Of a stretch of DNA of 64,000 nt, positions 1-9,617 are shown one piece after another; position 1 is the first letter of the stretch; each line of letters starts with the position of its first letter. Source of the DNA: Terebella lapidaria (lineage: Eukaryota > Annelida > Polychaeta > Terebellida > Terebellidae); assembly GCA_949152475.1 (NCBI GenBank), contig OX424570.1, positions 5,258,181-5,322,180 of the forward strand. Reading direction: 5' to 3'. The position numbers and the translations under genes were made by a program. The notes under the pieces were generated by a model, which had not been told where the DNA came from, did not search any database, and saw nothing but the letters and a program-made list of their open reading frames with translations.

Positions 1-318
1 AAACAAAATGAAAATAATTTGTGTAGTAGACCCAATGAGTAGGCTAGGCCTACAATTAGACCTACTCAAAAGTTCAAGCTTGTGAGGTGATTGACGACAT
101 GATGAACTAATACCAGTATCCTCATAATATATTTGATGAAAAGTTAATAGCATATTTTATTATTCAAATATAAATTATTATTCAAATACTCTAGTAACAT
201 ATCCACAGTCATTTAGGCTAGTTTCAAGATCCAGCAGTGGGTTGAACACTTCAGTGACAATGATTTTAGAAAATGTCCAACAATCTGGTTATATTTCACC
301 ATGTCATTTCAAAATATA

Positions 319-1193
319 TGTGGCGATTTTGCCCAAAGATCGCGGCAGGTGATTCTTTCTAGATACGCTTGTTTCTCGGCCTTTGTTTTGGACGCTTCTA
401 TTCGAAGCACGCGCTGCTTAGCAACGCCCTCCAACTCTCTCACCCAGTATGCTGTAACAATGGTCTTACGTCATTTCCCTTGTTTCTCGTGCTTCAGGGA
501 CTATAAATATTCTGGAGCCGTTTTGTTCAGTGAAGTTGTCTCAGAGCTGAACAACGGAGGGCTCGGCCATGAACTCTACGTCCTCACTCTGTGGTTTCTG
601 TTCGAAGTGCGCACTGTTTAGCAACGCCCTCCCAACACTCTCGCTCAGTATGCTGTAATAATGGCCTTACGTCATTTCCCTCGTTTCTCGTGCTTCAGGG
701 ACTATAAATATTCTGGAGCCGTTTTGTTCAGTGAAGTTGTCTCGGAGCTGAACAAGGTGAGAGAACGACAGAGGGCTCGGCCTGACCTCTACGTCCTCGC
801 TCTGTGGCTAAGGCTCTCGTGGGCCCCTGGGGACAAATTCAATAGGGGCCCAGGTGGGGAAGATCTTGATGACTCGGGGGTGCACGCCCTCTGGATCATC
901 GGTCTCCCACCTGGGATGGTGCAACACAGGCTCGTGCGGACCGTCGGGCTGTCCGAGGTTCCAACCCCCGTGGTGATCCTGTATCTGAGGGGTGTCCGCA
1001 TGTGTGGGCTTGCTGGGCAGGCTGCTACTGGGTTAACGTTCTGATGATAAATTAGACACTGCGCCCGCAGTGACCCTCGGTGAGCGGACTATCCGCGAGG
1101 ATCGGAGGATAGTGGGCGTGCGTCCGCCGTGACCCGGATGGGAGAGGACTATCCTCGAAGATCCTGGATAGCGGACGACGTTAAAACTTTACA
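319..1193 (+). mobile_element. Solo LTR of a Gypsy-type element
   Basis: The segment starts TGTGGCGATTTTGCCC and ends TTTACA. Both ends and the GC-rich 3' third (repeated 'gaggactatcctcg' and 'agcggac' motifs) resemble the LTRs at 6553-7287 and 19812-20546, so this is a related but diverged LTR. No gag or pol follows it, hence solo. The flanks are 'tata' on both sides (315-318 and 1194-1197), compatible with a 4 bp target duplication, though this is low-complexity sequence. It is longer than the 735 bp LTR because of an internal tandem duplication. Short ORFs inside it are not credible genes. Confidence 0.75.
401..813 (+). repeat. 200 bp tandem duplication inside the solo LTR, duplicating the TATA region
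   Basis: Positions 401-600 recur from 601 onward with few changes. Both copies contain 'gcttcagggactataaat' with a TATAAA box (502-507 and 703-708), followed by 'ggagccgttttgttcagtg'. The second copy has a short insertion near 757-772. The LTR therefore carries two promoter-like blocks. Confidence 0.85.
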
Positions 1194-1245
1194 TATAATA
1201 TTCCATAATAGTCAGGAGGAATATTGAACTCTACGTCCTCATTCA

Positions 1246-1304
1246 CACATGCATATTGCACATGTATATTGCACATGCATATTGCACATGCACATGCATA
1301 TATA
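1246..1304. repeat. Short tandem repeat, 13 bp unit
   Basis: About four copies of a CACATGCATATTG-like unit, AT/CA-rich. The rest of 1194-1540 shows nothing recognisable. Confidence 0.8.
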
Positions 1305-1540
1305 CGGGTGCCACTAGTGGGGCAGGAAATGCTCACTCTTTCCGGAACACCTGATTTCACCTCCTAATGGCCATTTACGGGGGTTCATGAGTTTCCCTGT
1401 CATTTTTGTTTTCTCTCACTTCGTATGCCTGATATGACTTTCTGTCCCCGGACTATGAGATTGGATAATGGACCCTGTTTTGTTTGCTCGGAATACTTAA
1501 TACTGGGTATTGATTCCACGTCTATTGAACATATAGCACT

Positions 1541-2141
1541 CAGGGTGGAAATGTAGTACAGACTTTTCTATCGATTGATATGGCTTCATAGTGGTCTATG
1601 ACAACCTTTTTCAGAGGGTGTGTAAAATTTAACTTTTTTATGGCCTTTTTCAAAATAACCGCCACCGAAAATTTGGTATTATAGGAAAAAATCAAAATTA
1701 TCCTCCTTTCATGATGCTTTCGGTCTAATATGATACATATCAGTTATATTGAAATATATTCTTCCTAACAATTCTAATAATACCGATTCAGACCCCCAAA
1801 AATGATAAAAAAAATCCAAGATGGCTGCCAAATTCTCGCCGTTTTTACACAAATAATCATTACTTCCTGCCAAATTGAGATAGGAAGCCAATTGAGGTGT
1901 CTAACCCTGGGTTTTTGGGTATGAGGATTCCAACTAAATAACCAGTTTCGTGATTGGATGGTTCGAAGGTGCTCAGAATCCAAGATGGCTGCCAAATTAT
2001 AGCTCGATTTCACAAATAAGCACTAATAACCGTCACATATTCAAAATAAGAAGGCAATTTTGGTGGCCAGTCCTGGGGTTTGGGGCATGAGGGTGCTACC
2101 TGAAGAAATACTTTGATGTGTAGATGGTGATTGGCCAGTTT
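1541..2141 (+). repeat. Left inverted arm
   Basis: Reverse complement of 4905-5516. It contains two internal copies of 'ccaagatggctgccaaat' (about 1816 and 1980), so the arm itself carries a diverged internal duplication. The AAGATGGC core resembles a YY1-type site; that reading is inference only. Confidence 0.85.
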
Positions 2142-2579
2142 CAAGCTATCCGATTGTCCAAAAGCCGAGATAAGGACTAATTAATGAAACACATGCAATC
2201 AAAACCTGTTTAATAATACTCACTCGAACTTCAAAATAAACAGTACCACTACCAGGAATATTTTTTTTTCCGAGCAACCCAAGTATATTATATTCGGCTT
2301 ATCAATACCAAGTATATTATATAAGGCATTTAAAACCATATAACAGCTGCCAGAATGTTTGATCAGATAGTAAAAAAACTCCTTGAAATTGATTATCACT
2401 TCACCATCAAATCAAATTGGCAAAGTCTGTGACTACTTTGTTTCAATTGAGTTTCTACAAGGAATTTGCCCTCACATTGGTACTTACATTCACTGCCTTC
2501 CCTTAGTCCTAAGCTAGACATATAACTTAATGAGGAAGTTTTTGACGTTATTAACAAATATATCAACACAGAAGATGTT

Positions 2580-4790
2580 GATTAGACGAGATACAGCAAG
2601 TTACATGACATTATAAATGATGTTCAGCTTCATTCCAAGAATTATACAAGGTCATGCAAGAAGGGTAACAGGACCTACAGGTTCAGGTTATCCCGTCCAC
2701 CTTCTTGTCAGACCTTCATGTGCCATCCCAGCAGACACTGATCCAGATGAGTGAAAAAATGCTGCTGAAGAACAAGCCTGGAACATTATAGCCTCCACGA
2801 AAATGGTTGTACATAAACATAAACACAAAGACTGATGGGTAAGTCAGTACAAATCAAAACCCTTTGAAAGCCTGGAATCCCAATTTTGACTACACAATAT
2901 GTTGTTGATGCATACGCCTGCATTCGATATATTGTGTCATATTATTGCAGTAAGAAGCAGAGTGAAGATGGTCAGCTCCTCCATGAAGAACCATGCAGAG
3001 CACATTATGCTGGGATAAGACAGACGATAAGCTACAATGACTCGGCAAAACATACCTGACCAACAGGGAGATGAGTGTCACGGAGGCTATTTACAAGGCC
3101 ACAGGCACACCTCTCAAAAACTGTAGTCGGGATGTTGTTTGGATACTTGCAGATCCGACAAGTACCAGACTGACACTTCCACTGAGATCCAGGCATTGAA
3201 GACGTGTGGCTACATGTACACTGTACATCTATACTAGACAGGTACATGTACATGTACCATGCAGGCCCTCCTGTAGATATTCTCAAAGACCTGCCTGGTT
3301 GAAATTGTATCCCTCTTCAAGGTTGATAGTAAACCAGATAGAGATTATGAGCCATCTGAAGAAAATTCTACCCATAACAATGACAACCGGTCCAATGTTC
3401 CATACGCTTCATTGAAGTTGGCTGGGAATATAGGATAGATTTCAAGATGGAAATCTCCCAGTAAAGCTTGCACATCTGAAGGGACAGTGATAAACATTAT
3501 CATAATCTCATGGTTCTTTATCTTCACCACTTTGAAATGGATTTGAATGAGTGGGAGCATTTCCTACTATGGCAAAAGGACAAGCATCAGCAACATTATC
3601 AGAGAAAAGCAAGCGCTATTTGGAAATAATATCAAAGAGGTTTAAGTAGCCATGAAGAGATCAGAGAAAATCATTTTGCAGAAGATGCCTTGGCACACAT
3701 TGCCCCAGAAAGTGGCGGCTGGATGCTTGGAAACAAAAACCAACCTAGATGACGCTTACCTCGAGGACATCAGTCTCCAACACCAAGATGGGCTCAGTTG
3801 TCAGTAGAACACAGCATCTTGGCAATCCCATAGAACCAGGCTCAAGTTCCCATGCAGTGCATGAACAATATGCAAGGGAAAGTCTCCATTCATACTCGCT
3901 AGTGGTGCATCGATAAGATGAATGGAAATTGTTTGAGGACCTTCAATATATTGGTAAAGGAAAGTTTTATATCATCAACGCTCTGATGTGTGGCTCCAAC
4001 TGGCAAAGCAGCATTTACCATCAGTGGCGGAACCATGCTTCCATGCAAAATGATGTGGGACAGAAGTACATACCACTCACTGAAGAGCTCATCACTGCCC
4101 CTAAAGGTTAGGTATTAAAACCTCGAGCTGATAATCATTGATGAGATTTCTGCAAAGGCATGCTGAAAGTCATCAGAGGTCGTCTGGATCAGCTCAAGAG
4201 AAACAAGAGTTCTTCATGGTTCTGGAAGTCAGTGATTTTATCCACTGCCGCATGTAAGAGGACAAATACTGAGACCCAGTTGCCCTTGCAGAGCCTTGGG
4301 GCGACTTCAAGGTTACTACTTTGACCGACATAATGACAAAAAAATGACAAATCGTTTTCGGAGATATTGAATCATAGAGCTCTGAAAATCAGGAGATGCT
4401 CAAGGATCACAGATCCAATCAGATGTACTTTATATGTTTCCTTTCCAAAAAGTTGCTGCTGCACACAATGTAAAGATGACTGATTCTTTGAACAAACAGA
4501 AATTGAAGATTGTGGCTGTGAATGTTATCGAGAATAGATGCACCCATTGAATGCAACCTTTCTGCTGGAGTTACACTCTGTGAGGGCTCCATGGTGACTA
4601 TGATGACCAATCCCAATGTAGAGGATGGTCTGGTGAGTGGCGTCATGGGAACGGTCTTGAGGATCATCGAAGGATCCAAACCTCTACGCCAACCACAATG
4701 TGTGTGTTAGATTTGACAATGACCAATTTGGTATCAATGCCCGTGCCTTATCACCAACAGACCTCCCGAAGAGTTGGCTCAGAATTTTTT
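2580..4790 (+). pseudogene. Decayed Helitron-type replicase/PIF1 helicase
   Basis: Fragments of a Helitron transposase can be read in shifting frames with many stops. Near 2640-2680 lies a 'TRSCKKGN'-like stretch. At 3072-3190 a block reads MSVTEAIYKATGTPLKN followed by CSRDVVWILADPTS, like the conserved Helitron segment before the helicase. At 4119-4150 a Walker-B-like LIIDEIS occurs. At 4555-4680 the C-terminal PIF1 motif reads AGVTLCEGSMVTMMTNPN then VEDGLVSGVMGTVLRI, followed by a frameshifted VRFDN. No continuous ORF exceeds about 65 codons, so it cannot encode a working protein. The family assignment rests on motif recognition. Confidence 0.65.
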
Positions 4791-4904
4791 TGTCTCTGTC
4801 TGATAGTGGTTGATTCTGTTGATTTTGTGCGAGTGGGTGATATTAGAAGGGTTCTTTTACATTTTTCACATTAATTAATGTTATCTCCGCCTTTGAACAC
4901 CTCT

Positions 4905-5516
4905 AAACTGGCCAGTCACCATCTACACACAAGAGCATTTCTTCAGGTAGCACCCTCATACCCCAAAGCCCAGGACTGGCCACCAGAGTTGGCTTGCTAT
5001 TGATATATATGACGGTCATTGGTGCTTATTTGCGAAATCGGGCTAAAATTTGGCAGCCATCTTGGATTCTGAGCAGCTTCAAACCATCCAATCACAAAAC
5101 TGGTTATATATTTGAAATCCTCATACCCCAAAACCCAGGGTTAGACACCAAAATTGGCTTCCTATCTCAATATGGCAGAAAGTTATGAGGATTTGTGTAA
5201 AAATGGCGAGAATTTGGCGGCCATCTTGGATTTTTTTTCCATTTTCGGGGCGTTTGAATCGGTATTATTAGTATTGTTATGAAGAATATATCTCCATATA
5301 ACTAAATGTCACCTTGATAGACCAAAAGCATCATGCCAGGAGGATAATTTCATTTTTTTCCTAAAATACCAAATTTTCGATGTCGGCCATTTTGAAAAAG
5401 GCCATAAAAAAGTTAGCCCAGGAGAAAATTTTACACACCCTCTGAAAAAGGTTGTCTTAGACCATCATGAAGCCATATCAATCGACAGAAAAAGTCTGTA
5501 CTACGTTTCCACCCTG
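4905..5516 (-). repeat. Right inverted arm
   Basis: Inverted partner of 1541-2141, again with two 'ggcagccatcttggatt'-type motifs (near 5054 and 5218). The outer end 'ccaccctg' mirrors the left start 'cagggtgg'. Confidence 0.85.
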
Positions 5517-5556
5517 TGTGAAATTTCCTCCTGACTATAAACCAAAGTCCAAACGG

Positions 5557-5756
5557 NNNNNNNNNNNNNNNNNNNNNNNNNNNNNNNNNNNNNNNNNNNN
5601 NNNNNNNNNNNNNNNNNNNNNNNNNNNNNNNNNNNNNNNNNNNNNNNNNNNNNNNNNNNNNNNNNNNNNNNNNNNNNNNNNNNNNNNNNNNNNNNNNNNN
5701 NNNNNNNNNNNNNNNNNNNNNNNNNNNNNNNNNNNNNNNNNNNNNNNNNNNNNNNN
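5557..5756. other. Assembly gap (200 N)
   Basis: Exactly 200 undetermined bases, a typical placeholder length. Continuity between the inverted-arm element and the downstream sequence is not established. Confidence 1.
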
Positions 5757-6552
5757 TGAGACGGTCCTGCTTCTTTTAGAACAGGCAAGGGAAGGACTTA
5801 GACATTTTCTATCTCCGCACGATGTGACCTCCGCAGTGAGGAGCACAGACTAAGACTCCACGTTTATTGGTAAAAGTCAACGGGAAGAATGTGGGTCCCT
5901 ATTTCAATGGTGCACGGCCCTACAATTTTATGAACCCCTGCCCTCTTGACTTACAACTGACGGCCAGGCAGATGTCTCTTTATGCACAGGAGTGCAAGTG
6001 CAGGTGGAGGAAGACCCTGACATGATGCTCTGCAACCGTGGAGCATAGAGGGAAGTCCACTGACGTGCGGAGACGTTCTAGTCTCTGCGGGTGAAGTACC
6101 TCCGCGTCCGCTGGCGAGGGAAGTGCAGCAGACGTGCGGGGGACCCTCTGTAGCGACGAGGAACCTCTGCAGAGACGTGGAACCTCTGCAATGACACGAC
6201 CTCCAAAGTGAGAGGACCTCCGAAGTGAAAAGGACCTCTGCAGAGACAAGAGACCTCCGCAAAGGCGAGGACATCCGCACATGAGGCATTTCTGCAGAGT
6301 AAACAGCAGCAACTTGACGGACGAGTGCTGAGTCAGGGACGATTCGCCTCCGCGTGGACACAAGCGTGGGACGAGATCGACGCTAGATCTTAGGCTCAAC
6401 CTGGACCCGGTGTAACCTTTCAAATATTGAATAACCCAGTAACTTACTCTAAACCTGATCACTGTGTAAGAGGACTCTATTTGATGTATTTTGTCAGTGA
6501 ATATTCGATCGTCGTATATTGGTAATAAAACCTGTGTCTTGGAATTTATGTC
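5757..6552. other. Unclassified, repeat-bearing stretch before the 5' LTR
   Basis: Not recognised. From 6050 to 6300 there are many imperfect 18-20 bp units of the type 'gacctctgcagagac' or 'gacctccgcaaag'. The end (6520-6552) has 'ggtaataaaacctgtg', an AATAAA-containing end such as a transposon 3' terminus might have. The antisense ORFs over 5951-6462 overlap each other and follow the repeat, so I do not regard them as genes. Confidence 0.4.
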
Positions 6553-7287
6553 TGTGGCGATTTTGCCCTAAGCACGCGGCAGGTGATTGTAAACATAAAA
6601 GCCATTTATGTGGCCTTTCTGTACTTGGCCTTGTTTTGACATGCTCCGTTCGAGCGTGCGTTGCCACGGCGACGTATTGTAATTTACGCTCCAGTAAACT
6701 ATAACAATGGATCGATTTAACCTCGCGTGCGTCCTACAGTTTGTGGTGTATTATATATACACTGGAAGCGACTCGTTCGAGGAGATTGTCCAAGATCGAG
6801 ACTAGGACGCACACGAGGCTCGCCATGAGCTTTGTGTTCCCTGAGTCTGAGTAGTGGGCTCCTAGAGCCCTGGGGACGATTTCCGTGGGGAGGCCCGGGC
6901 TGGGAGAGACGAGTTGCTGACTCGGGGGCCTTCGGCCCTGTGGATCGCCAGCTCTCTCCCTTCCCGGGACATGTGACAGAGGCTCTGGCCAGCATGTCGG
7001 ACTGTACGGGGTTCCGTCCCCGAGGCAGACCGCGGCTCGCCAGGCCCCGCCAGTTAACACCGTGGTGATGAACCAGTTTCTGAACGGTGTCCGTAGGCCT
7101 GGGAGTGTCGGGTGGGCTGTTACCTGGTTACCGTTAATGATGAAGTAGTTACCGTGTCCGCCGCGACCTCCGGTGAGCGGCCCTGCCGCGAGGATCCGGA
7201 ATAGCGGATGCGCGTCCGCAAGGACTCGGATGAGAGAGGACTATCCTCGAGGATCCCGAAGAGCGGACGGTAGTCAATAACATTACA
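6553..7287 (+). repeat. 5' LTR (735 bp)
   Basis: Begins TGTGGCGATTTTG and ends CATTACA (TG...CA). Nearly identical to 19812-20546. Differences seen are three substitutions around 6731-6744 and one near 6841. A TATA-rich stretch 'ttatatatacactgg' (about 6750-6764) is the probable promoter. No AATAAA is visible inside the LTR. Confidence 0.95.
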
Positions 7288-7288
7288 T

Positions 7289-7306
7289 TGGTGCCGTGAC
7301 CAGGAT
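7289..7306 (+). promoter_or_regulatory. Primer-binding site, tRNA-His type
   Basis: One base after the LTR, TGGTGCCGTGACCAGGAT is complementary to the 3' end (including CCA) of metazoan tRNA-His as I remember it. This is where minus-strand DNA synthesis would start. Confidence 0.85.
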
Positions 7307-7400
7307 CAGTCCGACAGTGTTCCATCGCAGCCTACCGTCACAGTGTTGTCGCCTCCTTAGTCCCTGGGGATCGCCCGCTCCTCAAGGACGTCTCGAAAAA

Positions 7401-9617
7401 ATGACGAGAGCGAAAGAGAAGGCCAAAGATAAGGCCGATGAATCCAAGGGGAGGGATAAGGGTGGAAGTGTCGCGGACCACACCCGGTCACGCGACAGCC
7501 CCCGTGAGACGTCTCCGGACGACTCCGGCGGCCGGAAGGAACGCGCGGAAACCTCCGTGGACAAGACCCCGTCCGCGGAGACGACTCCGGCGTCCCTGGC
7601 TCCGTCTTCGGACGTAGAGTCGGGCCCCGCGGGGCCGCAGCAGGAGTTGCCGTCAAGGCCGGACCTTGACGTGTTAGGCGCGGTGGGTGGAGCTGGCAAC
7701 GGCTCTACGCCGCGCCCGCCCGCGCCCAGAACAGATCCGTGGCAATCGGCACCCTTCCATAAGACGCCTTCGAGCGTCCGGAATCGAGCGCCGATGCATG
7801 CGGGTCCTTCTGGACGAGCGGACCAGTCTTACCAGATGCCGCACCCGGCCGGGTGGGCTCCCTCGCGGGCCTCTGGCATGGGTTCTGGTCGGTCCGCACC
7901 GGGCAGTGTGGTGGATCAGCTCACCGACGCGCTTGGCGAGCTGGCTCCCCTCGGGCGCTATGACCGCGCCCGGTCGCCCCATCAGGGACGATCAGACCGG
8001 CGGAACCGCTCCCCTTCTCCGCTGTCACAAGGCAACTCGGGGCCTTTGACGGAGAGGGAGAGGTGGCTGATATCCGAGGCGCTTGTACTGTTCAAGCGGA
8101 ATCAGCTGCATTCGAGCGTTGACCCGTCGGTCACCCTAAGTCCGGGGATGTCTGGGCCAGTAGCCCCTCCCCAAGTCCTGCCGAGTCCGCAGGCGCCAGT
8201 GGCCCCCGCAATGGGACCCGCGCCTGCCCCGCGGCTCGGAGGCACCACGTTGGCGACCGCGTCGACCGTTCCGACGGTTGGAGCGCAAGCCGCGTGGTCG
8301 ACTTACCCTGGCACGTACAGTGTGTCGGACGGGCAGTGGCAACAGGCGGCTTCGGCCCCAAGCTTTGCCGCCCCTTCTGGAGCCTACCCAGTAGGTTCGA
8401 TGGGAGCCCCGCCCGCACCTAGCCAGAGTGGGTTTTCAGCGGGAATGATCCCGGCGGCAAACGTGAGCTTCCCTGCTCCTATGTCCGCGGCGTCGATGTT
8501 TGCTCCGGCAGACTCCGCCGCAGGCGTGGGAAGCGCGCGGAACTTGCCGCAGTACACGGACGACCCCGGAGCCGGGACCGCACGTCGGGCGCGTAACAAA
8601 CGCGATGACGGGCCCGACCACTCTTCGTGGCGGAAACGGTTCAACGGGGATAACGCCGACTTGGAGGACTACTTGCTCCAGGTATGGCGTACCGCCGTGT
8701 ACGAAGGATGGTCCCAGCCTGAGGCTGGACACGTCCTCGCGGGGAGCCTGGAAGGGAAAGCTCTCCGCGTGATGCCGTGTCTGCCGGTAGGAACAGTGAC
8801 GTTCGGCGAGGTTGCTCGTCAACTTCGCCTGCTGTTCCCGCCGACGACCAATCGGCGGCAGTCTGAACGAGAGTTCAAGGCGCGTATCCGCCAGCCGACT
8901 GAGTCCGTGACAGACTATGCGTACGGCTTACGCATACTCGGCCGGAAAGCCTTCCCGGACATGGACTCCAGACGGTTCGAGACGATGCTGATCGATCAGT
9001 TCATCGATGGCCAGCCTTACCACCTAGCGTACGGGCTGGCCACCCATGAAAAGCGATCGATGGAGGAGGCGATAGACTCCGCGCTTGCGCTTGAGATGGC
9101 TGTCCGTCCTAGACAGTTGCCTCCAGCCTCGGCTCCGGCCCCGGCTGTACCCGCGCAGGTGGCGACTCCTCCTCCGGTCAAGGCATCGCAGGTAACCCCG
9201 TGGCAGGACCCGGTCGTCCGGGAACCCGCCAGGGAACCTACCCAGCAGTGGGTTAGTGCGCCGGCACCCTCTACAGGGGCGCCCGCACCTGCGGCACCGG
9301 TCGCCGCGCCGCACTCGCCTTCGGACGAGTGCGACATAGAGGAATACGACCTCGGCGCCGCGCAGATGATTGCGCACTGCGCCGGGCTCGAAGCTCCGGG
9401 AGCCGCAGAATGTTGCGCGTTCACCTCCGGACCAGCTCAGAACCGTCCCTGCTACTTCTGCGGAAAGCAGGGACACTTTTGGCTGAAGTGTCCGGAGTTG
9501 TTGGAACGCCTGCGGTCGCGCGGATACCAGGGAGCTCTCCCTGGCCCGCAACGGAGGAATTCCTTCCGGTCTGGTCCTCCGGGACAGCAGAATCGGAACC
9601 CGCGGCAGGGAAACTAG
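7401..9617 (+). CDS. gag: Gag polyprotein
   Basis: 738 aa from the first ATG in the frame (context 'cgaaaaaATGa'); the frame is open upstream only without an ATG. The N-terminus is very basic and charged (MTRAKEKAKDKADESKG), followed by about 370 residues rich in Pro, Ser and Ala. A capsid-like retrotransposon gag domain spans about residues 400-570 (HSSWRKRFNGDNADLEDYLL through ALALEMAV). A CCHC zinc knuckle, CYFCGKQGHFWLKC, lies at residues 684-697. Gag forms the particle and packages RNA. The reading frame ends at TAG 9615-9617, immediately after the slippery heptamer that gives access to pol in the -1 frame. Confidence 0.93.
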   Translation: MTRAKEKAKDKADESKGRDKGGSVADHTRSRDSPRETSPDDSGGRKERAETSVDKTPSAETTPASLAPSSDVESGPAGPQQELPSRPDLDVLGAVGGAGNGSTPRPPAPRTDPWQSAPFHKTPSSVRNRAPMHAGPSGRADQSYQMPHPAGWAPSRASGMGSGRSAPGSVVDQLTDALGELAPLGRYDRARSPHQGRSDRRNRSPSPLSQGNSGPLTERERWLISEALVLFKRNQLHSSVDPSVTLSPGMSGPVAPPQVLPSPQAPVAPAMGPAPAPRLGGTTLATASTVPTVGAQAAWSTYPGTYSVSDGQWQQAASAPSFAAPSGAYPVGSMGAPPAPSQSGFSAGMIPAANVSFPAPMSAASMFAPADSAAGVGSARNLPQYTDDPGAGTARRARNKRDDGPDHSSWRKRFNGDNADLEDYLLQVWRTAVYEGWSQPEAGHVLAGSLEGKALRVMPCLPVGTVTFGEVARQLRLLFPPTTNRRQSEREFKARIRQPTESVTDYAYGLRILGRKAFPDMDSRRFETMLIDQFIDGQPYHLAYGLATHEKRSMEEAIDSALALEMAVRPRQLPPASAPAPAVPAQVATPPPVKASQVTPWQDPVVREPAREPTQQWVSAPAPSTGAPAPAAPVAAPHSPSDECDIEEYDLGAAQMIAHCAGLEAPGAAECCAFTSGPAQNRPCYFCGKQGHFWLKCPELLERLRSRGYQGALPGPQRRNSFRSGPPGQQNRNPRQGN
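9608..9614 (+). promoter_or_regulatory. -1 ribosomal frameshift heptamer GGGAAAC
   Basis: In the gag frame the heptamer reads G GGA AAC and is followed directly by the TAG stop. After a -1 slip the next codon is CTA (9614-9616), which continues in the long pol frame (LDPDVVATNT). It fits the X XXY YYZ rule exactly. Confidence 0.85.

Larger units (their letters stand above)
1541..5516. mobile_element. Element with about 600 bp terminal inverted repeats around a Helitron-like relic
   Basis: The left arm (1541-2141) and right arm (4905-5516) are imperfect reverse complements along their whole length. Matching landmarks are CAGGGTGGAAA at the outer ends, the 'cgattgatatggcttcat' block, the 'cacaccctctgaaaaagg' block and the 'ccatcttggatt' block. 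The arms enclose about 2.8 kb holding a decayed Rep/PIF1 helicase. No convincing target-site duplication was found (left flank 'atagcact', right flank 'tgtgaaat'). The arms diverge by several percent plus indels, so the insertion is old. The right end lies 40 bases from an assembly gap. Confidence 0.75.

Noticed and set aside
1709-2013. Minus-strand ORFs in the left inverted arm
   Set aside because: Short ORFs inside a repeat arm that is not conserved as protein in the right arm.
5951-6462. Two overlapping minus-strand ORFs of 136 and 160 codons
   Set aside because: They overlap in different frames over a short-repeat cluster and show no known motif.
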